Shown here piece after piece: positions 8,506 to 16,534 of a stretch of 64,000 nucleotides of DNA. Under the pieces are notes generated by a model. That model had not been told where the DNA came from. It saw nothing but the letters and a program-made list of their open reading frames with translations, and made no database searches. The translations under genes and the position numbers were made by a program. Source of the DNA: Planosporangium sp963837285 (GTDB lineage Bacteria; Actinomycetota; Actinomycetes; Mycobacteriales; Micromonosporaceae); the NCBI GenBank assembly GCA_963837285.1, contig CAWIMS010000005.1, positions 62,001 to 126,000 of the forward strand, in the 5' to 3' direction. The first letter of the stretch is position 1, and the number at the start of each line of letters is the position of its first letter.

Positions 8506-9756
8506 ATGCGTACGGTAGTCGATCCGGGTCGGGATGTCGCGTCTGTCGTCCTGCCGCGGTGGGGGAAGGTCGTCCCGGTTGACGGTGCGGTGCCGTTCGT
8601 GGTCGTTGGTGGTGATGGCGAGCCGGTGACGGCGATCGGGGTGTTTCTGCGGGACTTCAAGGCGTCGGGTAACCGGGATGGGTCGGTGCGCAGCTACGCC
8701 TACGACCTGCTGCGCTGGTGGCGGTTCCTGGCGGCGGTCGGTGTGGGCTGGGATGTGGCGACCCCGGTCGAGGGGCGCGATTTCGTGTTGTGGCTGATGC
8801 AGGCGCGCAAGCCGGTGGCGCGGCGGCGGACTCGGTCGGCGGCCACGGCGGGGACGGTGAACCCGTTGACTCGTAAGCGGTACTTGGATGATGAGTACAT
8901 GCCGCGCACGATCCGGCATAGCAACGCGGTGGTGCGTAGCTTCTACGAGTTCTGGGCTGAGCAGGGGTTGGGGCCGGTGACCAACCCGATCCCGGTGGAG
9001 CGGTCGGTCGAAGGTCGGGCGAACGCCCACCACAATCCGTTGCGGCGGTTCCGGCCGGAGGGGCGGTTGCGGTTCAACCCGAAGGTGGCCAAGCGGGCGC
9101 CGCGGGCGATGAGCGACGAGGCGTGGGACGAGTTGTTCGTGGCGATGTCCTCGGACCGGGACCGGGCGATCGTTGTGTTGGCTGTCAGTACCGGGGCACG
9201 GGCTAGCGAGTTGGTTCGCCTGCGGCCCGGTGATGTGGACTGGGGCGATCAGTTGATCCGGGTGCGGCGTAAGGGAACGGACGCCGAGCAGTGGCTGGCG
9301 GCCAGCCCGGAGGCGTTTGTGTGGTTGCGGCTCTACCTGGCCGGTATCGGCCGGGTTCCGGCGGGTGAGACGTTGTGGTGGACGCTGCGCAAGCAGCGCG
9401 GCGCCGGAGCACCGGCGCGGGTGGCGTTGACCTACGACGCGTTGCGGGCGGTGCTGCGCCGCGTCAACGACCTGCTGGGCACCAACTGGACGATGCACGA
9501 CCTGCGGCACACGTGTGCGTTGCGGATGGTCCGGGATGAGAACTTGTCGCTGCGCGATGTGCAGACCGTGCTCGGCCACGCCAACCTGACCACCACTCAG
9601 ATCTATCTGGATGCCGACGAGCGTGAGGTCATCGCCCGGGTGCGTCGGCACCTTGCCGATCGGGAAGCCCAGGCGGTTGCGCCGACGCCGAGCCCGGTCG
9701 GCTCCGGCTACGACCCGGCCGATCTGCGTGTGCTGTTCGGGGTGAGCGGGCGATGA
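8506..9756 (+). CDS. Tyrosine recombinase, shorter partner (TnpA-like)
   Basis: 416 residues from ATG 8506. There is an N-terminal SAM-like core-binding domain (GSVRSYAYDLLRWWRFL) and a C-terminal catalytic domain with Arg in TGARASEL (about residue 230), Lys in RRKGTD, HDLRHT (about 331), LGHANLTTT and the nucleophile Tyr in QIYLD (about 366). All five catalytic positions are present. The IS3 copy ends 3 bp before the ATG, so expression now depends on sequence inside the IS (a TTG at 8470 in the IS end is also in frame). Its stop overlaps the next start (ATGA). It probably works with the 802-residue partner in element transposition. Confidence 0.85.
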   Translation: MRTVVDPGRDVASVVLPRWGKVVPVDGAVPFVVVGGDGEPVTAIGVFLRDFKASGNRDGSVRSYAYDLLRWWRFLAAVGVGWDVATPVEGRDFVLWLMQARKPVARRRTRSAATAGTVNPLTRKRYLDDEYMPRTIRHSNAVVRSFYEFWAEQGLGPVTNPIPVERSVEGRANAHHNPLRRFRPEGRLRFNPKVAKRAPRAMSDEAWDELFVAMSSDRDRAIVVLAVSTGARASELVRLRPGDVDWGDQLIRVRRKGTDAEQWLAASPEAFVWLRLYLAGIGRVPAGETLWWTLRKQRGAGAPARVALTYDALRAVLRRVNDLLGTNWTMHDLRHTCALRMVRDENLSLRDVQTVLGHANLTTTQIYLDADEREVIARVRRHLADREAQAVAPTPSPVGSGYDPADLRVLFGVSGR

Positions 9757-12161
9757 CGCAGGTGACGACCCGGCCGGCGGTGGTCAACCCGCGGCTGCGG
9801 CTGCTGGACGGCGACTGGACCCTGCCGCACGTGCACCGCTACGGCCCCGTCGACGAGTTGCCCGCCCAGCGGGTGCTGGACCTGCTGGCGTCGCTGCCGC
9901 ACTGGGAACCGCCGAAGAACGCGGTGCGGGCCAGCCAGCTACGGATGCGTCGGCGTGGCGCCGGGCAGATCCTGGACTGGCTGGGCGAGCATCCGGGGCA
10001 GGGCTGGCAGGAACGCTGGTTCGCCGCCGGCGGCGAAGACGTGTCGTGGATCGACCAACTGTGTGGCGGCACTGCGAAACAGACCCGCGGTGCGTTCCGC
10101 GGCCACGTCCGCGACGGGTTGATCGACCTGTTGTTGTTGCGGTTGATCGCCCCCGGATACCGGTTCCTGTCCGATTGCAATCCGGTCGCCTTGTTCACCT
10201 ACGTCAGCAAGACCATCTCACCCGAGGTGTTCGTCCAGGCGCAGCAGGCCGCCGCCGGGCTGGGTATGGTCACCCGGCAGCAGAGCACCGCCCGTGCCGT
10301 GTTGGCCAAGATGTGCCTGCATACCGGCAAGAACCCCGACGAGCTCGACGCGGACGACTTCGCCGAGGCGCATGCCTTCTGCATAGACCACATCGGGCAC
10401 CAGTGGCCGGGCATGCACGGCGCCTGGCAGGTCTGCGCCGAGATGGGCATTCTGCCGCGCAACTCCACGTTGCGTTCGGCGCAGCGCACCGGGCAACGCA
10501 GCGTCGCCGACATGGTCGACGACTACCAGCTCAAGTGCCGGCCGGTGCGGGACCTGCTGGTGCGCTACCTCGACGAACGCAAACCCGCATTGGACTACGC
10601 CTCGCTGCGTAACATCACCGGCATCCTCGCCGGGCTGTTCTGGGCCGACTTGGAAGCCCACCACCCCGGCATCGACTCCCTCGACCTGCCACCGCAGATT
10701 GCCACCGAGTGGAAGGAACGGCTACACCACACCGGCGAAACCGCGCCCGGTGGCCCTCGGCCTCGACGCGGCCGCGGCCGGCTCAACGTGCTGACCCGGG
10801 TCCGTGCGTTCTACCTCGATCTGCAGCAGTGGGCGCTTGAGGACCCGTCCTGGACGCCGTGGGCGGTGGCCTGCCCGATCCGCAAGAGCGAGGTCGGTGG
10901 CCAGTCGAAGATCGTGCGCCACACCACCGCCGCGGTCCACCAGCGCATCCGCGAGCGGCTGCCCCACCTGCAACTACTCGCCGACACCGCCGCCGACCAC
11001 TACCGCCAGCAGCGTGACCTACTCGCCCTGGCCACGGATACGCCGATCGACGACCTGCTCAGCTACGAGCAGCGCAGCTACCAACGGGTGACCACCTACG
11101 GCGGGATCTCACCGCACCCGTCGCAACACGGCGCTCTCTACGTCACCGTCGAGGACGTCGCCACCGGCGAACGCTTGAACCTCACCGTCGGGGAGGACAA
11201 GGCGTTCTGGGCCTGGGCAATCATCGAAACGTTGCGGCACACCGGCGTCCGCGTCGAGGAACTGCTGGAGATCACTCACCTGGCGCTGGTCTCCCACTGC
11301 CTTCCCGACACCGGCGAGATCGTGCCCCTGCTGCAGATCGTGCCCTCCAAAAGCGACCAGGAACGCCTCCTGCTGATCCCACCAGAGCTGGCCAGCGTCC
11401 TCGCCTCCATCATCGCCCGCAGCCGCGGCGAGGACGGACGCGTGCCCCTGGTCGCCCGCTACGACTACCACGAACGCGTCACCGGTGCGCCCCTGCCGCA
11501 CCTGTTCCAACGCCAACGCGGTTGGCGCCGCACCGTCATCAGCAGCACCGTCGTCCAACGACTACTCAACGAGACACTTACCCGCACCGGCCTCACCGAC
11601 GCCACCGGTCAACCACTGCGCTACACCCCCCACGACTTCCGGCGCATGTTCGTCACCGACGCCGTCACCGGCGGCCTGCCCGTACATATCGCCGCGAAAA
11701 TCCTCGGCCACGACAACATCAGCACCACCCAGCACTACCTCGCCGTGTTCCAAGACGAGCTGATCCGCTCCTACCGCGCCTTCCTCGCCCACCGACGCGC
11801 CCTACGTCCAACAGCCGAGTACCGCGAACCCACCGACGCCGAATGGGACGAGTTCCAGCAACACTTCCAACTCCGCAAGGTCGAACTGGGCACCTGCGGC
11901 CGGCCCTACGGAACGCCCTGCAACCACGAACACGCCTGCATCCGCTGCCCCATGCTGCGCGTCGACCCCGCACAACGAGCCCGCCTCGTCGAGATCATCG
12001 ACAACCTGCAAGCCCGACACAACGAAGCCCGCGACAAGGGCTGGCTCGGCGAGGTTCAAGGACTCCAGGTCAGCCTCGACGCCGCGACGAGCAAGCTCTC
12101 CAGCCTCGACCGCAGCAAACGGACCCACCTCGGCATACCCACCCTCATGCACACAGAGTGA
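9753..12161 (+). CDS. Large tyrosine recombinase with Cys-rich C-terminus (TnpB-like)
   Basis: 802 residues, about twice the size of a usual integrase. The long N-terminal region (1-480) has no motif I recognise beyond core-binding-like helices. The catalytic domain has Arg in TGVRVEEL (about 499), HDFRR (about 627), LGHDNISTT and Tyr in QHYLAV (about 661). Beyond it a Cys-rich stretch, CGRPYGTPCNHEHACIRCPM (about 714-733), looks like a zinc-binding knuckle, followed by a helical tail. Overlap with the preceding gene by ATGA indicates coexpression. Two-recombinase operons of this kind are known in Tn554-type elements. Confidence 0.85.
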   Translation: MTQVTTRPAVVNPRLRLLDGDWTLPHVHRYGPVDELPAQRVLDLLASLPHWEPPKNAVRASQLRMRRRGAGQILDWLGEHPGQGWQERWFAAGGEDVSWIDQLCGGTAKQTRGAFRGHVRDGLIDLLLLRLIAPGYRFLSDCNPVALFTYVSKTISPEVFVQAQQAAAGLGMVTRQQSTARAVLAKMCLHTGKNPDELDADDFAEAHAFCIDHIGHQWPGMHGAWQVCAEMGILPRNSTLRSAQRTGQRSVADMVDDYQLKCRPVRDLLVRYLDERKPALDYASLRNITGILAGLFWADLEAHHPGIDSLDLPPQIATEWKERLHHTGETAPGGPRPRRGRGRLNVLTRVRAFYLDLQQWALEDPSWTPWAVACPIRKSEVGGQSKIVRHTTAAVHQRIRERLPHLQLLADTAADHYRQQRDLLALATDTPIDDLLSYEQRSYQRVTTYGGISPHPSQHGALYVTVEDVATGERLNLTVGEDKAFWAWAIIETLRHTGVRVEELLEITHLALVSHCLPDTGEIVPLLQIVPSKSDQERLLLIPPELASVLASIIARSRGEDGRVPLVARYDYHERVTGAPLPHLFQRQRGWRRTVISSTVVQRLLNETLTRTGLTDATGQPLRYTPHDFRRMFVTDAVTGGLPVHIAAKILGHDNISTTQHYLAVFQDELIRSYRAFLAHRRALRPTAEYREPTDAEWDEFQQHFQLRKVELGTCGRPYGTPCNHEHACIRCPMLRVDPAQRARLVEIIDNLQARHNEARDKGWLGEVQGLQVSLDAATSKLSSLDRSKRTHLGIPTLMHTE

Positions 12162-12221
12162 GATCAGACCTAGCAAGATTGATGATCTTCGTGGTTCGGA
12201 AAACGAGGTCAGGATCGGCGG

Positions 12222-13049
12222 CGTCGAACGCCCGTCGGCATCCTCAAACCACGCCCGCAGCGCCAACCAGTCCGCGCGCTCATGGCCACGGGTGCGCTGC
12301 ACGACGACACCCAGGCCCGCCGCGGCCTCTGCCAGGCCACCCTGGTCGAGCCGGACCAGCAGGTCGTCCAGGTGCGGCCAGATCCGCTCAACGTGGCGCT
12401 GAATGCGGGGCGACAGCAGCACCACTTCCTCCGTGATCGACTCGACATAGTCCAGGAGCAGGTTCTTGAAACCGGTGTACTCGCTGCCGTCGAGGTCGTA
12501 TCGGGCCAGCACCTGACCCAGGTACGCGTAGAAGTCGCGCACCGAGTCCCGGAACTGCCAGAACTGCGCGAACACGGCCGCGACAGCGTCCCGCGCCCTG
12601 GCCGTATCGATCCCGGTGGGATCGGTCACCAGCTCGCTCAATGTACCGAGTCCTGTCGCGACGAGACCGAGCAGCTCCCGGCTGATCTCCCGAGCCGCCT
12701 CCGCGCTCGACAGGACTTCGTCGACCTGTCGCTGGACCCGCTCACCGAGCGGCGAGAGCTGGTACCGGGACCGGGTCCGCTGGTACTCCTCGATGCTCTT
12801 GACCCGGACAGTATGCGAACTCGGAAGTAGATTCCCCCAGTTAACCAGCTTGTTGAGCCGGCTCACCGCGGCATCGAGCGGCAGGACCAGCCCGTCGACC
12901 GCCAGGGCCTCGATCACCTGCTGCGCCGAAAGATCCGTCATCAGCGACGCGGTGAACAACCTCATGATCGCGAGATACGTCGCCCGCTCCGGGACCGTCA
13001 GGTAGGCATAGGCCTCAAGCCGTTCCAGGTCTTCGGACGGGTCAGCCAC
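12222..13049 (-). pseudogene. jetA: Wadjet JetA (DUF2397, TIGR02677), 5' part upstream of insertion
   Basis: About 276 residues of a DUF2397 protein starting at GTG 13049: an N-terminal winged-helix-like region (AYAYLTVPERATYLAIMRLF), helical DFYAYLGQVL and PRIQRHVERI segments, ending WFEDADGRS. The open frame runs another ~138 residues into the mobile element, but that part is antisense to the large recombinase and is not JetA-like. JetA is the kleisin-like subunit of the Wadjet SMC complex that blocks plasmid establishment. It is the first gene of the operon; a TIGR03085 gene lies about 100 bp upstream on the same strand. Confidence 0.75.
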
Positions 13050-13154
13050 GTGGAAGAGCGTAAGACAGAGTCACGATTCACCGGTACCGCCGTTGGCAGT
13101 CGGGCCATCACTGTTCCCCGCACCGGTCGATGCGCGGCCGTCGCTGGACTCGTA

Positions 13155-13793
13155 TCACATGCCGAATCGTGCGCGTCGCACGGCTTCGATCGCCGCGCGA
13201 GCTCCGCTCACCTCGACATGCGCTGCGCGCTGCCGGCCGAACAGGTAGAGCAGCAGTTCGCCCGGAGGTCCGGCAATGCGGGCAGTCGGTTCTCCTCGCC
13301 GGGCTCGAACAGTGTGGCCGGTCCCTGCCCAGTGAAGCTCGAGTCCTGCGCCGTGCATCCGGCGGGCGAGGAACCAGGGCGCCTGCGTGACATTGCGCCA
13401 AAGGGCCTCGTCCATTGCGCGCTCGTTGGTTCGGGGGCCGCGACCGTTGGCCCTGCGTATGTCCTCCTGGTGGACGAAGAACTCGTTGAGGTTGGGACCC
13501 CGGCGCACCCAACCGATGCGGAAGAAGCCAGGCGGGGGTCCCGATCGGATCGTCGCGGTGAGCCAGGCGAAATCTCTGCGCGCGACGGCTCGTCTTCGCC
13601 GTTCAGCCAGGCGGCCCCACGCACCGGGCAGGACAAGCCCGGGGCCGGCGAGGTAATCATGCTCACGGAGCACCAGGTGCGCGGCGATATCGCGGGTCGT
13701 CCACGGCTCAAGGAGCGTCGGCGCCTGAGGACCGAGCTCGTCGAGCAGGTTGCTGAGCCGTTCTCGCTCGACCGCGTCGAAGAACCCAGCCAT
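13155..13793 (-). CDS. TIGR03085 family metal-binding protein (DinB/maleylpyruvate-isomerase-like)
   Basis: 212 residues matching the TIGR03085 actinobacterial family: N-terminal RERLSNLLDELGPQAPTL, EPWTTRDIAAHLVLREHD, then NLNEFFVHQEDIRRA, and a C-terminal GPPGELLLYLFGR. The conserved His residues in AAHLV and FVHQED correspond to the metal site of the DinB/MDMPI fold. The exact reaction is unknown; some relatives use mycothiol or other thiols as cofactor. It precedes jetA by about 100 bp but belongs to a widespread chromosomal family, so it is probably flanking host sequence. Confidence 0.85.
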   Translation of the reverse strand: MAGFFDAVERERLSNLLDELGPQAPTLLEPWTTRDIAAHLVLREHDYLAGPGLVLPGAWGRLAERRRRAVARRDFAWLTATIRSGPPPGFFRIGWVRRGPNLNEFFVHQEDIRRANGRGPRTNERAMDEALWRNVTQAPWFLARRMHGAGLELHWAGTGHTVRARRGEPTARIAGPPGELLLYLFGRQRAAHVEVSGARAAIEAVRRARFGM

Positions 13794-13823
13794 ATCGCCG
13801 AGTGTAGTCAGGCCGGTAGCGAG

Positions 13824-14258
13824 CTACCGGTCCCCTGAGGACGGACCGCACCGTTTCAGAGCCGGCGCGTGCCACCCCTGACGCGCGGGTCGTTGCCGGG
13901 CCACGGCAACCCCGATCACCCAGGCGTCGGCGATCCTCGGGGTCATCACGTTGAACAGGCCGAGCAGCCAACCGAGCAGAGCACCGACAATGGCACCTGA
14001 GATGGCGGCGCGCGCTGCGACGCTCTCCATGGACAGCCGGCCCGTCGCCTGCTCGACCGGCCGCAGACCGCGACCCGCGACCGCTGCCCGGTCGACCGGG
14101 AAATCCTCGCCCCGAAGCCGCTCGACCGCCCCCGCCGCGTCGGCGTACCAGGGGTACGACACGACGGTGCGCTGCGAGATCCCCACGCGGATGTCATTGC
14201 CGATGTCGTCCGGACGCGCGTCGACGCCGGGAGTCTGTTGCTGAACCACGGTGCTCAC
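13824..14258 (-). CDS. General-stress-protein-17M-like membrane protein
   Basis: 144 residues from GTG 14258, chosen because GAGAGG lies just upstream; an upstream in-frame start would add a low-complexity stretch. The middle has the GSP17M-like motif SYPWYADAAGAVERL ... FPVDRAAVAGRGLRPVEQ, followed by a Gly/Ala-rich transmembrane hairpin (SGAIVGALLGWLLGLF). Proteins of this family occur in actinobacterial stress regulons. It ends 30 bp before the TIGR03085 start and follows the PRC-barrel gene by 4 bp, suggesting a stress operon with the next two genes. Confidence 0.7.
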   Translation of the reverse strand: MSTVVQQQTPGVDARPDDIGNDIRVGISQRTVVSYPWYADAAGAVERLRGEDFPVDRAAVAGRGLRPVEQATGRLSMESVAARAAISGAIVGALLGWLLGLFNVMTPRIADAWVIGVAVARQRPARQGWHAPALKRCGPSSGDR

Positions 14259-14262
14259 CCTC

Positions 14263-14541
14263 TCAATGGTTGCTGTGCGCCACCCGACCGTGCCGGACCT
14301 CGTCGAAGGCCGGCGCGGCGCGTACGGCGTCGCGGTCACGTTCGACCCACAGCCGGTGGCCGCGGGTATCCACGCAGTTGACGGCGGCGGCGGGGACGAC
14401 GACCAGGTGCCGAAACGGCCAGCAGCGGGCATTGATCACCAGGTACTGGTCGCGCGCCTCGCGGGTGGCCGGGTCGACGGTGCCGGTGGGGCCGCCGACA
14501 GCATCGACGTGGTACCCGACCAGCTCATTGCGGCGGTACAT
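14263..14541 (-). CDS. PRC-barrel-like domain protein
   Basis: 92 residues from ATG 14541, preceded by GAGGAAGGAA. The sequence YRRNELVGYHVDAVGGPTGT and the following beta-rich segments (DQYLVINAR, RHLVVVPAAAVNCVD) resemble the PRC-barrel fold used in regulatory and photosystem-related proteins. Its start lies inside the 3' end of the STAS gene, and its stop is 4 bp from the GSP17M-like start, so the three minus-strand genes form one transcript. The function is unknown. Confidence 0.65.
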   Translation of the reverse strand: MYRRNELVGYHVDAVGGPTGTVDPATREARDQYLVINARCWPFRHLVVVPAAAVNCVDTRGHRLWVERDRDAVRAAPAFDEVRHGRVAHSNH

Positions 14542-14965
14542 GGGTGGTGTTCCTTCCTCCTCGGTCCGCTGGCCGGCCGTGCGCGATGCGAGGGTGTCGC
14601 GCATCGCTGGTCACCGTGGCCCGGTGCTTCGGGCAGGGCGGCGTCGGTGCCGGCCGCGTGGTGGTCGTGTTCAGGACCCGGTCCACCCTGGCCAGCTCGA
14701 GGTTGCGGTACAGCCGGGGCGACAGCCCACTCAGCGTCAGCCGGCCGCCCACCGCCCAGAGCCGGCGGTGGACCGACATCAACAGGTCGATGACCGACGC
14801 GTTGAGAACGTGGCACGCGCTGAAATCGACCACGAGTTCGGCCGGCCGTAGGGCGACCACATCGCGGCAGAGCCCGCCCAGCCGCCGTATCGCCACGGCA
14901 TCGAGCGGGTCCGACACGACGATCTCGATCAGCGGCATCATGGGTTCGTCGGCGGCTGGCTGCAT
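14525..14965 (-). CDS. STAS-domain anti-sigma factor antagonist-like protein
   Basis: 146 residues. Residues about 10-100 form a STAS domain (LIEIVVSDPLDAVAIRRL, then ELVVDFSACHVLNASVIDLLM), with Ser/Asn around the position phosphorylated in SpoIIAA-type antagonists (HVLNASVID). The C-terminal ~40 residues are low-complexity Pro/Arg/Thr and may be a read-on tail. Such proteins release SigB/F-type sigma factors by binding their anti-sigma kinases. It is the first gene of a small stress operon with the PRC-barrel and GSP17M-like genes. Confidence 0.75.
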   Translation of the reverse strand: MQPAADEPMMPLIEIVVSDPLDAVAIRRLGGLCRDVVALRPAELVVDFSACHVLNASVIDLLMSVHRRLWAVGGRLTLSGLSPRLYRNLELARVDRVLNTTTTRPAPTPPCPKHRATVTSDARHPRIAHGRPADRGGRNTTHVPPQ

Positions 14966-14974
14966 CGGTCATCT

Positions 14975-15020
14975 CCGGGTGTCGGCGGATCCGGGTGTCG
15001 GCGGATCCGGGTGTCGGCGG
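14975..15020. repeat. 16-bp tandem repeat, 2.9 copies
   Basis: Unit CCGGGTGTCGGCGGAT at 14975, 14991 and 15007 (last copy cut two bases short). It lies just upstream of the STAS gene and directly against the left end of the IS6 element. It could have arisen by slippage or be a regulatory-site array. Confidence 0.8.
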
Positions 15021-15021
15021 A

Positions 15022-15846
15022 GGGTCCGTTGCGTTGGCCGATCGGGTGATCGAGGCAGGCTTGATCGGTGAAGCTCGCCGCTGGTCTTCGTCCATGGTCG
15101 CCACCGCGGTCAGCGTTCGCCGGGTTCAGGTTCCCGGCCGAGGTGATCGTGGTGGCCGTCCGGTGGTACCTGCGCTACAACCTCTCCTTCCGCGATGTCG
15201 AGGAACTACTGGCCGAACGCGGCATCGAGGTCGACCACGTCACGGTCTATCGGTGGGTGCAACGGTTCACGCCGCTGCTCGCGGACGCCGCGCGGTTCTG
15301 TCGGCATTCACCCGGTGACCGGTGGTACGTCGACGAAGCGTATGTCAAGGTCAACGGCTCGTGGCGGTACGTGTACCGGGCCGTCGACCAGTATGGGCAG
15401 GTCATCGACGTACTGGTGTCAGCCCGCCGGGACGCCGCCGCGGCCCGGCGGTTCTTTCGGCGGGCGATCGCCATGCTCAAGGTCAAGCCGACCGAGGTGG
15501 TCACCGACGCCGCTGCGGTCTACCCCGCGGTGCTCGACGAGCTGCTGCCCTCGGCGTGGCACCACGTCGAGCAGTATGCGAACAACTCGATCGAGGCCGA
15601 CCACAGCCAGCTCAAACACCGGCTGCGTCCTATGCGTGGGCTGCAAACTGACCGAACGGCACAGGTGGTCATCGCCGGGCATGCCTTCATGTAGAACCTG
15701 CGGCGCGGACACTACGAGCTTGGTATCGAGGCTCCGCCAGCCAAGCGGGTCGCGGCTGCGTTCACCGAACTCGCCCAGGCGATCTGACCCGAGGCCAGCA
15801 CTTCCAGGTTCACCACGTCGGCCCATCCGACAACGCAACAGCACCC
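15022..15846 (+). mobile_element. IS6-family insertion sequence, 825 bp
   Basis: The ends are imperfect inverted repeats: GGGTCCGTTGCGTTGGCCGA at 15022 and GGGTGCTGTTGCGTTGTCGG read inward from 15846. The length and single transposase fit IS6. No 8-bp target duplication is visible, so the copy may be old or rearranged by IS6-type cointegration. Confidence 0.75.
15068..15787 (+). pseudogene. IS6 family transposase with amber stop
   Basis: A DDE transposase with D in YVDEAYVKV, D in VVTDAAAVYP and E in NSIEADHSQLK. A TAG at 15692-15694 interrupts the frame after HAFM; reading through it continues NLRRGHYELG ... FTELAQAI to the TGA at 15785-15787. The usual family sequence has Gln at this position, so a single CAG-to-TAG change explains it. 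All catalytic residues precede the stop, so a product lacking the last 31 residues could still be made. Confidence 0.8.
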
Positions 15847-15864
15847 GACCAGTACCGTCCGGAC

Positions 15865-16212
15865 ATGCCGCATCTGTTTCACATCACCGAACGGACCAGC
15901 TGGGAAGCTGCCCTCCGGACAGGCCGGTACCGCACGTCGACTCGAGGGGTCTCCCTGAGCGAGCAAGGTTTCATCCACTGCTCTCTGCCCCACCAGCTGC
16001 GCACCGTTGCTGAGTACATCTATTGCGATGCCGAGGACTTGGTCGTGCTCGTCATCGACAGCGAACGCCTCGACGTGCCGGTCGAGTACGAAGCCCTGGA
16101 ACCGGGTGCCGACAAGTACCCACACCTCTACGGGCCAGTGCCGACGAGCGCGGTGAGTGAAGTCGTCCCAGTCGAGCGCGACAACGACGGCCGCATGCTG
16201 CTGCCCGAGTAG
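15865..16212 (+). CDS. DUF952 domain protein
   Basis: 115 residues starting MPHLFHITERTSWEAAL, with the family pattern GFIHCSLPHQL and a second half (LVVLVIDSERL, YPHLYGPVPTSAV) typical of DUF952, a small ADP-ribosyltransferase-like fold of unknown function. The length equals the family norm. It starts 19 bp after the IS6 right end, so its native promoter may have been replaced by the element. Confidence 0.85.
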   Translation: MPHLFHITERTSWEAALRTGRYRTSTRGVSLSEQGFIHCSLPHQLRTVAEYIYCDAEDLVVLVIDSERLDVPVEYEALEPGADKYPHLYGPVPTSAVSEVVPVERDNDGRMLLPE

Positions 16213-16534
16213 CCGTTGCCCGCCGGGGCAACGCACCGGAGATAGAGCACCCCGGCAAGATCGAGCATCCGGTCATCGGCTATGACCGGCCGTGAGCGCT
16301 TGCCGCTCCGGTCACCGAACATAACGCTCCGTCAGCGGCAGATCCGAATGCCAAGATCGTCATATGAGAATTCGGTGGAGATCCTTTGCTCGTACATCAG
16401 CGATCACGATCGGACTGCTCCTTTCCAACCTGGTGATCGAGGTCTGAGAGTCATGGCGTGTCGATCATCTATGTAGGGCAGCCTCCGGTAGGACAGCTGT
16501 CGACCAGGACTCGACCGCCTGTCCCGGAGGCTTC
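16213..16534. other. Intergenic stretch with one hairpin
   Basis: No convincing gene. It contains an inverted repeat, GCCTCCGGTAGGACAG at 16481-16496 pairing with CTGTCCCGGAGGC at 16519-16531 (two unpaired bases in one arm), just before the degraded IS5-type transposase; it may be a remnant of that element's end or leader. Confidence 0.5.

Larger units (their letters stand above)
7068..12221. mobile_element. ~5.15-kb recombinase element (Tn554-like) inserted in jetA, itself carrying an IS3 element
   Basis: The two halves of jetA are separated by this segment, which contains two overlapping tyrosine recombinase genes on the plus strand and an IS3 insertion. Removing the 1313-bp IS3 copy leaves a ~3.84-kb element with about 120 bp left of the recombinases and about 60 bp right. 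The paired long/short recombinases resemble TnpA/TnpB of Tn554-type transposons; no TnpC-like third gene and no cargo gene are seen. Boundaries come from where jetA coding similarity stops and are accurate to roughly 10 bp; no terminal inverted repeats or obvious target duplication could be recognised. Confidence 0.7.

Noticed and set aside
11802..12221. Extension of the jetA frame by ~138 residues into the mobile element
   Set aside because: It is antisense to the large recombinase, and family similarity stops at 12222; counted as read-through, not protein.
13050..14432. Plus-strand frames of 180-260 residues opposite the TIGR03085 and GSP17M-like genes
   Set aside because: No family motifs; they mirror the codon bias of the minus-strand genes.
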